Source: Protea cynaroides
Taxonomy: Eukaryota > Streptophyta > Magnoliopsida > Proteales > Proteaceae
DNA length: 64,000 nt
NCBI GenBank assembly: GCA_028583415.1
Contig: CM053275.1
Span: forward strand, 5,935,040-5,999,039
Direction: 5' to 3'
Within the stretch, counting starts at the first letter, position 1, and every line of letters starts with the position of its first letter. This document shows positions 35,401 through 48,500 of this stretch, piece by piece. Made by a program: the position numbers and the translations under genes. The notes beneath the pieces are model-generated. The model worked only from the letters and a program-made list of their open reading frames with translations, was not told the origin of the DNA and did no database searches.

Positions 35401-38400
35401 TACGGAGGAGTGATTTGATTTAGATTGAAGGATCTAAAATAGCTATAGGCAGACCGAAGATGACTTTAGGGAGGTGGTGAGGAAAGACATGCATAGCTTA
35501 GGCCTTATTTCAAGTATGACATCAAACGGAGCTGATTGAACGACAAAAATCCATGTAGCTGACCCCATTTAGTTGGGATAAGGCTTTGTTGCTGCTGTTC
35601 TTTCTTTCTTCCAGGTTTTCCAGCTATTCTCCCAAAAACTACGAAAACCAAAGTCTTTTTTGGTTCAACCTATGTTTGGGTTTTAGAAACTACGGTTGTT
35701 ACAGTCAAAGTAGGTTGCACAAGAGAGAAATAAAAAAGCTCAAGAGTACAATTACTAATAAATCTATAAATTAAATTATCTCCTAAACCATCCGACCGAT
35801 TGGCAAAGCAGAGAGTACTCCCTTGCAACTCCAAATTACAATCCCGCATGCATGCTAAATCTAAAAGCTACAAGCTGCATTGCAAATAGTGAATTTTATA
35901 AATTAAAATTTTCCTAAACTATTCAAATTTCTGTAACCCGATATAGAACTGATCAAATTTTTGCCAATGAGACCAATTCCAACCTCAATAGGTCCCAACT
36001 CCCAAGTGTTGGCCATGAACCCGAAAACTCTGAAGAGCCTGGTATTACTTGTGGAAGCATTCTGCTTCTTCCACTCCTTGGAATCTTCCCAGTGGCAGCA
36101 TGTACCTGATTAATTGGGTGTCTGGGTGTGGGTCCTTGCACCAACCCTTGACCCAGATTCGTCTTCCCTTCTTGATTCTGGGGTTCATTCTAGAGACCTA
36201 ATAACTCTATAGTTTGATGATAACTTGATGAAATTTTGTTCGGGTTCAACAAGGTGAAAAATTGGAGAGGGGAGGACTTTTTTTTTTTTTTTTTTTTTGG
36301 GAGAGGGAGGGGGGATGTGCTTAAGAGAGTATTCAAGATAATAGACCATGCATTTGTAAAAGAGGGGAAAAAAAACGGTTGGCCGTGAAGGCAAGGGTTT
36401 TCTGCATGGTGTGCGGAAAGGGAATTTTTGATATATGATGTGTTTTTTTTTTTTTTTTTTTTTAAATATATATTTTTGTTTACATTGGTTTTATAATGTT
36501 TATAGTATTTCTAACTGAAGCTATACATGGTAGAATTATTTTTATTTAATATCTTAAGGCAATATCTTCACAGGCTGTTGGACAAGGCCGCTCAGATTGT
36601 GGTCTGACTGACTGGATCATTGATGCCAGGCTGCAGTAGTCCTGACAGGATCAGGATTGGCATTGTCACCTGGTTTTAAAAATTGGTATTGGATTTGTCA
36701 GATAAAACTGGTATTGGATAGGGTAGATGCTTCTCTATTGTATGCAGTGGATGGTCCCCTAGTAATCTCCTTGAATAGGTAGATCCTTTGTTTGTAGCAT
36801 CCGGTGCAATTTGTTCTCGATCAGTATTACCTGTGATTGGTCCATATTAAAACGTCAATCCTCAAGTCTTTGGTTAATTGACTGTCTGGTTAAGGTGATT
36901 GAACCGTTGGGAACTTGGGATTGCTAGTAGACAGTTGGACTGCTACGTTGAAAAATCGACCCTTTTCAGTAAAAACTTAAGTTAAAGAGACTAAACTGCA
37001 TAAACCTGCGATGTATCATTTTGTGTCTTGGTTATCCTTCTGTGCACGAAATGACATATTTAAATGTTTATTTGCAAAACATCTTGGTGAGTCATGAAAA
37101 AAATGCAGATTATATTGATTTTGAATCTGATGCCTTACATATACATCAGTGGTTATATAAAAAATATTACTTCTTGGCCATGTACCATTGTCCATGTATA
37201 TTGTATACAACTATTTATTATAATATCATTCTGTTATACCATAGTCTCAGGCTCTCAGCTGTTTGAACCTGTTGTACCAGACAGTTGGATTGTCAGACCA
37301 ATGGCCACAAGCTGACACGACCAGAATGGTTCAACTTCTGGTCCGGTTTTAGAATAAAAAAGATATGTCTACACCCATATATCTTTTGGTAGATCTGCTT
37401 TATAAGTAATCAAATCTCTGTTAAATTCAATCTGAACAATTGATGTCCGATCCAGTTATAATGACTCTGGTCAATGGCTTCCCTTAGAAACCCAAAAATG
37501 TTGATGTCAACTAGCTAGCTGACTTTATGAAATTTCTTGTGTCCTTGCTGTTAACAAGTTTTTATTGTCAGAACTACCTCTTCTATGGTTCTTTTGGTAG
37601 CTTACTATTCTGATAACTATGTCATGGGAAAATAGCTTGCTGCTTTACATAATCTAATGCTAGGTAGCCTAATGGTCTCCATCTTTTCATGGAAGTTATT
37701 ATCCCAAGTTGTGGAATGTTTTTTTTCCCCTTATTTGTAACTTGTTTTACCATTTCTATCTTAAATGAATTATGCTTATTCACATTGGCTTTGCTCCTGG
37801 ATTTTTTCTACTTGGGTTTTTTGAACAACGTTGTTGCACTTCTTGTTTTGCACTGTGAGGTTTATTATCGTCTTTTAAATTCTCATATCGACGCTAGTTT
37901 ATATGCATTGAAAGATTTGAATGACAATGTGTTGATTTTGCCTGGTAGAAGTTTTATTTTTTATTTTTGTAATTTCAACTTGGATTTGTGCTAACACTTA
38001 TGGTGCAGGAGACTGTGAGCTCATCTGAAGATATTTCTGCTAAGACGAGAAATGTTATTGAACTGAAAAAGCTCCAGCTGCTTAAGCTTCAACGTCGCTT
38101 GCGGAGGTAATTAAATATCAGTCTAATTTGGCGTTTCTGAAGTCCTTATCTTTTGTCTATTACTTGGTTATTTTTGAGCATATCATCCTGTGCTTGACTA
38201 TGGGTCTTATACCTTATTAGATTTTCTCTTCTGAAAGTGTATTTTACTTTCTTGTGACAGTGATTTTCTGCGGGATTTCTTCAAGCCTGTCACATCTGAC
38301 ATGGATCGTTTGAAAGCAGTTAAGAAATATAGGCATGGAAGGCGGATAAAACAGCTTGAAAAATTTGAACAGAAAATGAAGGAGGAGCGACAGAAGAGAA

Positions 38401-39470
38401 TTCGTGAGAGGCAGAAGGAGTTCTTTACTGAAATAGAAGTTCACAAGTGCGTATCTTTGAGTTTGACCAATTTAGTGATATATTTTTCTCATTATGTTCA
38501 GTATTGAAAGTGTTCTTAGGTTTATGTGGAAACATAAAGAGTTACTTTTACTGTGGGGCTGTGGATATAGATTTTTTTTTTATTACTTCCCAAGTTAGCC
38601 ATTTTGTTGCTTTTACAAGTGGGGTTCTTTTTTATTAATTCATTTTATCCTATGTTTTCTTTGATATAGTGGTGCTACTAATAATTCAATTGGTTACTTT
38701 TAAATTAGGGAGAGAATGGATGACTGGTTTAAAATTAAAAGAGAGCGCTGGAAGGGTTTCAACAGACATGTAAAAGAGTTCCATAAAAGGAAGGAACGGA
38801 TACACCGGGAGAAGATTGACAGAATTCAGCGTGAAAAGATTAACCTGTTAAAGAACAATGATGTGGAGGGGTACTTACGAATGGTTCAGGTCTGATAGAT
38901 CTATTAAGTTTTGTGCCCTAGGGTGGTGTATACTTATTAATTCCTCCTTTTTTTTGAATGGTCAGTATAATGTTTGCTTTTTATTTCACATTGTGACATT
39001 TACATAATCGTATAGGATGCTAAATCGGATCGTGTTAAGCAACTGCTCAAGGAGACTGAAAAATATCTTCAGAAGCTGGGTGCCAAAGTACAGGAGTCAA
39101 AGGCCAGGGCATGGCGTTTTGAGATGGACATGGATGAGGGTAGATCTGCAAATGTTGTTGAGAAAAATGAGGTTGCCATTGAGAATGAAGATGAGAGTGA
39201 CCAGGCACAGGCAAGTTGCCTATTTGTCATATCTTTTATTTATTTATTTATTATTATTTATAATTCAAATTCTTCACCTGATTTTAATCAAATTTTATTT
39301 GCAGCATTATCTGGAAAGCAATGAAAAGTACTATCTGATGGCTCATAGGTATTTTTGTCAAACCTCTGTCCTTTTGTTTGAATCAACATGATGAAGTTCT
39401 TTCCCACCCTTAGTATTCCAACTTTAAATTCTGGACTACTGTTGAAGGCCTGGCTTCCTGGCTTTTCCTT

Positions 39471-39511
<41 letters not shown>

Positions 39512-42500
39512 GGTTTCTTATAAATTTATTGTTAATGTTGTTAAATATCCTTTAATTTATTTATCACAACAGAAGTCTGTGTAATTGATTGAGACTTATT
39601 TGTTTTTGTTGGAAAAATTTAATATGTTGAAGTATTGAACATTGTTTTATGCAGTATAAAAGAGAACATAACAGAGCAGCCAACTTGTCTTCAGGGTGGG
39701 AAATTGAGGGAGTAAGTTCAATTTTGACTGTTTGTTTCTGGATTTCGATTCAAGAGTTCTCTTTTATCTTCTTCTTAATGTAGATTGTTCTGAAACATTT
39801 GTGGTGGAGTGTAAAATACAGATAAAATTTTCTGGGATAAGCTTATTTTTTTTGTAACTTCATTTTTTGAATGTTTTGATATGTAGGTACCAAATGAATG
39901 GTCTTCAGTGGTTGGTTTCATTGTACAATAATCATTTGAATGGAATTCTTGCTGACGAAATGGGTCTTGGAAAGACTGTCCAGGTATGATTTGGTGTCAT
40001 CTGGAACCGACAGTACTTTAATGTAGGCCTCTTTCTGGTCTCTGTTTGTGACAGCTTCCTGATTCGTTAGGAATCTGATAAGTTGTACCTTTACAGGTTA
40101 TTGCTCTGATTTGTTACCTAATGGAAACAAAAAATGATAGGGGACCTTTTCTAGTGGTCGTGCCTTCCTCTGTGTTATCAGGATGGGAGTCAGAAATTAG
40201 CACCTGGGCCCCTGGTATAAACAAGATTGCATATGCTGGACCTCCTGAGGAGCGGCGTCGGTTATTCAAGTATTGGCATATCCTTGTGAAATTTGCTTTC
40301 TGTGTCATTTGGCTTGCATAAAGAATGATTTCGACTTATGTTTGCCCCTTCAGGGAAAGGATTGTCCACGGAAAATTCAATGTCCTCCTGACAACATATG
40401 AGTACTTGATGAACAAACATGATAGACCTAAACTGAGCAAAATACCTTGGCATTATATAATAATCGATGAAGGCCATCGCATAAAGAATGCTTCATGCAA
40501 ACTGAATGCAGACTTGAAACTCTATCAGAGCTCTCATAGATTGCTGTTGACTGGAACACCTCTACAGGTTAATAATGATCTTATCTTGTGCTTCTGGCTT
40601 GTTATCTGTTTATGGTATTACCTTTTCTTTTTTCTGTGTTGAGTCTTGCTGTTAGTTACTCTTTGAGCCCTGCACCGTGAGATGTTATTTTCCCCTCTCC
40701 TCTCTTTAGCTAGATATAGATGCAAGCTTTTTTATAAATTGAATTGATTTTCAGCTCTTTGTCAAGCTCAAATCTTAATCGTTTGTATGGTATTTTTTAT
40801 AATTGTTTATTTCTCCTGCTTTCTGGGATAATAAAAACTATGTTATAGACTGTCACTGCAATCTTTACAACAAATGTGTATGTTGGTCCTCTAAACCCTT
40901 TTTCGTCCTGTAGCTAAAAATTTTTGTTTTAGTTTGTTGATTTCTTTTGTCTGGCTCTTTGACTTGAATTTTTGCGTTACCTCTGGTTATTGTTGCTTAC
41001 AGATGCTATTGGTATCTCTTTTTATATTTTTTTCTTTTTTGTAGAACAATCTTGAGGAGTTGTGGGCACTACTCAACTTCTTGTTACCAAACATTTTCAA
41101 TTCATCGGAGGATTTTTCTCAATGGTTCAACAAACCATTTGAGAGTGGTGGTGATAATTCACCTGAGCAAGTAAGCGTTGGCCTTTTTTCAGGGCTTTTG
41201 TAATATAGTTTTATTTCAGTGAAGGCCTTTCCTAACTTTTATTTCATTATTGGTTCTTATCATTGTGTAGGCTCTACTATCTGAGGAGGAAAATCTTTTG
41301 ATTATAAATCGACTTCATCAAGTTCTTCGGCCTTTTGTCCTTCGGAGGCTAAAACACAAGGTCTGTAAATGATTCTCCATGCTAATAGAGAAAAACCATT
41401 TTTTCTCTTTTCCACTTGGATATTTTAGTCAAAACTATATTCTAATGGTTTATTTTTCAGTAGCCCTAATTTTTTACTCTTGATTTGGGTGGGTGGGGAC
41501 TTAACAAATCATGCTCTGAGATGGTGGTAAAGGTCTGTTCTTTAGTCTCTGTTATTTCTGAATGTAGGCTAACACTTCACTGTTATATCATTTTAAAGCA
41601 ATTGAGAAGTTACAAAGTTTTGTTATTGTTCTTTGCTATGTTCTTTACCTACCTAACCAGTCTCACCTCCTATATATGTGTGTGGCCACTGACTGGGACC
41701 TGGGTGTTGCCATGCATTTACAGACCCCCTCTCCAATGGGTTTTGTGCATATATTAGAGGAACCCTATACTCTTAATTCTCTTGTTTTGGAAACTGCAGC
41801 CAATATAATTCGAATTTTATGACTGGAGTTTCTGGGTGCTGTCAGAATGCTTGTGGGATCAGTCAGCCCATTGATGCTGGTTTGCCAATCAGAGTGGTGC
41901 ATTGCTCAGATTGTCAGCTGTTGGGCCTGGACAGTTTTATGGCTGTATTAATTTTAATAGAAGCTGTGATGCCTGGGTACTCTTACATCTTCTATGTTGC
42001 CATTTCTGTTCCATATTTTGAGGAATGAACCTTGCAGCGAGCAGGAATGGTGTCCAACTTTGATTTGCTAGTTTAACCAGCTGGATTTTTAGGGGCCAGG
42101 AGCCAAAATATGTGGCGCTGCTCATCAAACCCAGTTTTGCTAACCAGCCAAACTGGCTTTAATTTATTTCTTTGTCTACGTGTCTCCCTTCTCCTTGTAG
42201 TCAAGTTATGTTTCTCAAATAACCCTAATTGTCAAAGTCATCACCGCTAATAAGAAAAGGAAAATTGTGATGAAGAGCAGTCTTGCTTGTCAAAGCGGCA
42301 TATAGATTAGCTTTGTCTCTGTGAATCGTGTTGGGCTAATTGTTTAACACCAAATATGACTTTAAGTTTATTCTTGTTTCCTTGTGCAATTCATGTGAAA
42401 GGATCGGGCAAAGTCGCTATAATAAGATAGGAATTTGTTTGAGTTTTTTTTACATGTTTTTTTTACATGTTTTTTTTACCTGGAAACAAGCGGATCCTAA

Positions 42501-45500
42501 ATAGAGTTGAACGGCAAAGCAGGATTTGTGCAGTGGACCCTGTTAGAGTGTTAGTAGTGATTTGAATCGTTGTAGATTTTATGATGAGGTACAACCATGC
42601 CCAAATCAAAGCCATTGTAGAAGTTAGCTTGTCAAAGTAATTTTGTAAATTGTGTAGCACTAGCCCTATTGATGTCTTTGCACTTAAACCATGTTGAATG
42701 GTGAAACAGGATTCTTGTAACAGTCCCCGATTAGTAGGATAAGACTTTTTTTTTTTTTTTTGGTAAATAGGGATAAGGCTTAGAAGAGTTGAATTGTTGC
42801 TACAGGGTTACTGGGGTGCAACTGTGCCCAAGGCAAAGCCATGTAGAAATTAGCTTCATGATTGCCACCATCCATGACAATACATTCTTATTACTCTCCA
42901 TTTGTTTTGGGTGCTCTACTTGGGTTGCATAAACTTTCATGTGTATACGTGTACTCTGGATAAGAGTGGCGGAGTGAGGTGGTAGAGTTGTTTTTGTAAA
43001 TTATCATTCTGTGGAGTTGGCAAATGACTGTTTTATTCCTATACATGTGCAGTTTTCATCTATATTAGTGTTATACCTTCCTTCTATGGTTGATCCAAAT
43101 AAGTACTATTAATATGCATTCAACATTTCAGAAAGCTTTTTCATGATAATGATTTATGTAACCAAAGAAAAGACAATGTAGAAGTAAAGTTTTCACCTGG
43201 TTCTGTATCTAAGTAGTCTCTTACTTGTTTCAAGATCAAAAACTTTTTATTTGTCATCTTATGAGAATCCTTCTATATTTTCGTGTAATACAGCTACCTG
43301 ATTTTGGTTACATTCCCCATAAGGCATCCTGATGAATTGTTTGTCTCTTGCTTGATGACTTCTCAAGGACATTGTTCATTCATGTGTCTTCTGTTTATCA
43401 TAAGCTATTAACATATAAATCTTTTATTCCATTTTGATGTTATTTTATTTTACATACTGCTTTGGTAGGTTGAGAATGAATTGCCCGAGAAGATTGAAAG
43501 ACTGGTAAGATGTGAGGCTTCTGCTTATCAGAAGCTTTTAATGAAGAGGGTTGAAGAAAATCTTGGTTCTATTGGAAGTTCAAAGGTTCTCCCTCCATTT
43601 TATTTTCTTTTCTCTATTTGGAGTTTTACATAAAGATTGGCTTGATCATTATCTGAGGCAGTGAACTATGTCTTATTAAATACTTCTGTATAGTAAATCT
43701 GAATGCATTGTGTGATCAGGGCCGGTCCGTGCACAATTCTGTGATGGAGTTACGAAATATATGCAATCATCCATACATCAGCCAACTTCATGCGGAACTG
43801 GCATGCTATTTTGTTGTTCTTTCATTGAATTTCTTCTTTTGAGGGGTCATTATTGAGTCTCTTTTTCCTTTTTACATGTTCACGTTATGATTTGATCTCC
43901 TTTTGTAGGTTAATACTTTAATACCAAGACATTATCTGCCACCACTTGTAAGACTTTGCGGAAAGCTTGAAATGTTAGATAGGTTATTACCCAAGCTAAA
44001 AGCGACTGATCATAGGGTATGTGCCAATTTTTTTGATGGTAATGTGGCAGAGACATTCCCTCCCTCCCCCTCCTTTTTTTAATTACATTTGATGTCAGCC
44101 TCTGATTCCTTAAGCCATCGTGTATACATCATTTTTTGTTTGTCCACTTTTATGAATTTTTCCTTATGTAATTAATGTATATGTGATATTTTAAAATTTT
44201 AATAGCCTCAGCTATTTGACTTCTTGAAGAATAAATGTTCATTCATCATGTGCGGGCAGCTAAGACCAAAGTTAAAAGAGTGGCAATTGATGGAAAACTA
44301 GAATGAGAATAACCTGAAAAAAGTCACTTTATTCTATGGACTACATTATGAGAAGAGAAAACATCTTCAATATTATAGCTAAACTACCCACTAAATGAAT
44401 ATATAGCTTAAGTACCCAAACTTTTGGATAAAATGTCATTGCTATACATTGGTAGATGGCCACAACACTGGAGGCTATGGTTCAAAATTTTGCTGGCATT
44501 TTTTGGTTTTGACAGTGGAAACGATGCGGCATGTAAATTGAGGGGTCTTCAATGTTCCAGTTTCTTCACCGAGATGGACCATATTTCTGTGCCATTTCGG
44601 CCATTTTGATTGTATATTTCGGCCATTTTGGTGGTTTATTTTGGTTTCGACGAGGGTTAAAATCCCAAGCGACACCAAAATCTTCAAACTTGCTTGAGCT
44701 AGGTGATTCTTTGAATTTCTTCTCTGCCCATTTTCATCAACCTAGTAAATACTGTTCTCCATCAAAATTAACAGCCTCACATGGCTGCTAACTCATTTCT
44801 CATCAGCCATTCTCATTTTCTTTGATTTTCTTTTCTCAGCCTAGTTGCCAATTGCAAGTGGAGATAATTTTCGTAGGTGAAGAAGGCATGACGAATCTAT
44901 GTTGGCAACCGGTGATTGACTTCAACCTCAGCAGCATGATCACTCTCATCTTTCTTTTATGGCTTAGTCATAGTAACCAAGGTTCGAGGTGCCGGTTTCG
45001 ACAGCTTTGAACTGAGTTGTCCCGAGTTTCGACCAGGTTTCGGTCGAAACCTAGGGTTTTTCCCAAGTCAACTCGAAACCTTGGTTTTCTAGGCCCATAA
45101 GTTTTTTTTTTTTCGATTTGATTTTTTTGTGTATCATATGGTCATATTTTAACCTTTTCACACATATTTCCCACATTATTTAAAAACGAAACATCTAAAA
45201 TGATATTATGTGTTGTGGACCCAAGTTTGCTAGTATACACTGAGATCTGAGATTGTGTGCAAAGTTAAATAGGAAGCTCTTATTTATGACTAATAGCATT
45301 TGAGTAAATGTTTCTTTAACCTTATATTTCATTTACTCAAGATATTATTTATAAATAAGCGAACACCCCCAATTTGAATCCAATATAAATAATCTAAAAT
45401 TCAAATTTCAAAAGGATAAGATATCGACTTATGAATCTTATTATAATAAAGTATCTCTAAAACCAAGAGTGTGCCAAAATAATCACTTGCTTTGATGCCC

Positions 45501-48500
45501 AAAAAAATTATTTTCATTCATGGAGATTTTAAACAGCATTTTCATACTTCAAATAAGGTTTGACCAAAGTGTAACTCCTTTAATATAACTCGAATTCAAA
45601 CAATTTCGGATTTTAGCTCCTTTATCGTTCCTCCCAGTATCTTTGGTTGTAGGTGTTATGCTCACGATCATCTGTCTCACGGCCAGCTAGAACCCCGTGG
45701 CCTACGGTGTATGTTTTTGGAATGGTAGGCTACTCAGAAGGGCTACAAATGCTACTATCCTCCCACGGTTGGTACTTTGATGACCATAGATATTCTCTAA
45801 CATGGAACCCTTCCGTACTCCTCATCGCCACCTCTTCAGGGAGAGTCTGTAAATAGTGAAGATGTGTCTGTTATTGAGATTCTTCATGTTTTGACTCTAC
45901 TTGAGTATATTACAGCTCATGGGGATCATCCGATTCTAGCTCAGGGGGAGCAACTACCACCAATACCAGTACCTCCATTATAAGTTCAGGAGGAACCTAA
46001 GCCACAAACACCAATTCCGGTCCAGAAACCATATGAGAATCCGGACAAGTCAACTCCTCAGGACTGTCAAAGGACTTGAAAGAAAAAGCAAATAGAGATC
46101 ACCACCACTATTGCACCTTTTATCATCTCGTCGCCATCCTTCAAGCCAGAGCCCTCTGTACCATCCGGCAAGATCTCTTCCTCTTTTGAGTTATCTATTA
46201 CTGTGCGTAAAGGTATTAGGGCTTGTACTCAACACCCCATATCTCATTTTGTCTCTTATGATTCTCTTTCTAGTACCTATTGTGCTTTTGTATCTTCTCT
46301 TTCCTTTGTTAGTATTCCACAAATGTGGCAGGAGGTTTGTACAGATCCGAAATGGAAAGCAGCTATGATGGAACAGATGAAAGCCTTGAAAAAGAATGAT
46401 ACATGGGATATTGTTGCTCTTCTTCTGGGAAAGTGACTTGTTGGCTGCAAATGGGTTATTGTGGTGAAAAGGAAAATTGATGGGACGATACACAAGGACA
46501 AAGCAAGGCTTGTGGTTAAGGGTTTTACCCAGACAGATGTAATTGATTACCATGAGACATTTGCTCCAGTTGCCAAATCAATTACTGTTCGAGTTCTATT
46601 ATCATGTGTTGGTAATCTGGGATGGGATCTCCTACAACTTGTTGTCAAGAATGCATTTATGCATGGGAAATTTGACGAAGAAGTATATATGGACATTCCT
46701 CCAGGTTTTTCGACAAAATTTGCAAATTGAAGTGTGCATTCTATGGGTTGAAGCAGTCTCCTCGAGCATGGTTTGACATGTTTCACAATGCTATGATTTC
46801 AGCAGGGTGGAAGCAGAGTAATCATGACCATATTCTGTTGATTAAGCGATCTGGTGACAAAGTTGTTCTTCTCATAGTCTATGTTGATGATATAGTTGTC
46901 AGTAGAAATGATAGTAATGAGATCTCTCGCTTCAAGAGTCTCCCTGGTTGTGAGTTTGAAATAAAAAATCTAGGAAAACTTAGGTATTTTCTTAGAATCG
47001 AAGTTGCTCGATCCTCAAAGGGCATCTTCCTCTCCCAAAGAAAATATGTTCTTGATCTTTTATCCGAGACTGGTTTGTTGGGCTGTCATCCCTGTGACAC
47101 TCCTTTGGAAGCTAACATTCGGAATATGATGGTGAACTAGTTGATAAGGTCGTTACCACTGGCTCGTGAGAAAGTTGATCTACCTCTCTCACACACCACC
47201 ATATATTGTTTTTGCTGTGAGCTTGGTAAGTCAATATACGCATAATCACTACTCTTATATGGAGGAGTTATTCGTATTCTTCGTTACTTGAAATCAGCCT
47301 CGGGAAAAGGGATTTCTTTTAACTCCTCATGATCATCTGAGGATTGAGACATACACTGATGTTGATTGGGGTGGATCTTCGGATAAGAAGTCTATTTCTG
47401 GCTATGCTACTTTTGTTGGTGGTAATCTTGTCTCGTGGCATAACAAGAAGCAGAATTTTGTTGCAAAATCAAGTGCTGAAGCAGAATTTTGTTCTATGGC
47501 TCAATGGCTCAAGGGATCGGCGAGCTACTTTGGCTCAGAATTTTACCAGTCCTTGGTTTCCATGTTCGTCATCGAATGATATTGTATTGTGATAACAGAG
47601 CTGCAGTCAATATTGCTCATAACCCAATACAACATGACCGTACCAAGCATGTGGAGATTGACCGTCCCTTCGTCAAGGAGAAACTCATGGATGAACTGAT
47701 TTGTATGCCCTTCGTGAAGTCAGAACTTAGAAGGCCAATTGGCTGATGTATTCACTAAGGGTTTGAGTGGGAAACTTTTTCATCCTAATTTGAGTTGGGG
47801 ATGTGTGACATCTTTGCCTCAATTTAAGGGGGAGTATTGTGATATGTTACCCGCAAGGGCATAGTGATCTGGTCCATCCCATGTAACCTACTCCTATTAG
47901 GAGTCAGTCCTGGGTGGGTAGTAAGTAAGGACGCCTGATTTGGTACCACCGGAGACAAACCAAAGATTCTTTCATTTTCATAGCTCTGCTCTGCCTCAGA
48001 TGGGAGAAAGGGAAATAAACCCTTTCCACCTATTCGTTAACTGGATCTCCTACCTCTACTTTTAGGGAAGGTTGTATTGAAGACACCACACTTAAGAAAA
48101 GAGCATATGACTTCCTTTGAGGAGAAGCCAATTGTCTTTTTAGACTACCCATTCAGCCTTAACGCACCAATGGCTAAGAAGGTACGTACCATAAGGTCTA
48201 CTTCTTTTGGGATTAGTTATAATTCTCCTATTGTTGACTCCCGTTTTGAGTTTGTTTAGTTCTTTTGCTGAGTTCTCAAAGTTCTTGAACAGGTCGAGAT
48301 TGGACCAGTTCTTGACCGCTCTCGACATTTTCGACCAGTTCTCGACATTTTCGATCATTTCTCGACTATGCCTCTACATAATGTATGAATTATGATTGTA
48401 TAGTCTACTTGACTACTTTGGGTTTTTTGACTATGATTATTTACTAATTAAGTGCTATTATTTATATTCTTCTCCTAAAATATAGTTTTACTAGCTCATT

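Larger units (their letters stand above)
30330..35580 (+). mobile_element. RTE-type LINE, degenerate and interrupted
   Basis: Pieces of an endonuclease plus reverse transcriptase polyprotein occur in order: endonuclease text about 30340-30860 (SGVGIIVDKDLKKD-like), a linker 30885-31640, reverse transcriptase from 31740 (GKAPGSDEIPIKVWK, DEWRRSIVIPIYKNKGD), continuing after an insertion at 34400 (ENQFGFMPDRS) with the catalytic-motif region near 34800 (FVDDI), and a C-terminal part to 35420 (MLRWLCGKTRK, HLRWYDHAQRRP). It ends with TAGTTGGGATAAGGCTTTGT and GTTGCTGCTG, the RTE 3' end. Many stops and frameshifts; inactive. It occupies half of SYD intron 6. Confidence 0.85.

Noticed and set aside
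43801..43813. Alternative GT donor at 43813 for exon 19
   Set aside because: In frame, but it adds four residues (ACYF) where orthologues have none; the GC donor at 43801 keeps the spacing. Kept as the less likely option.
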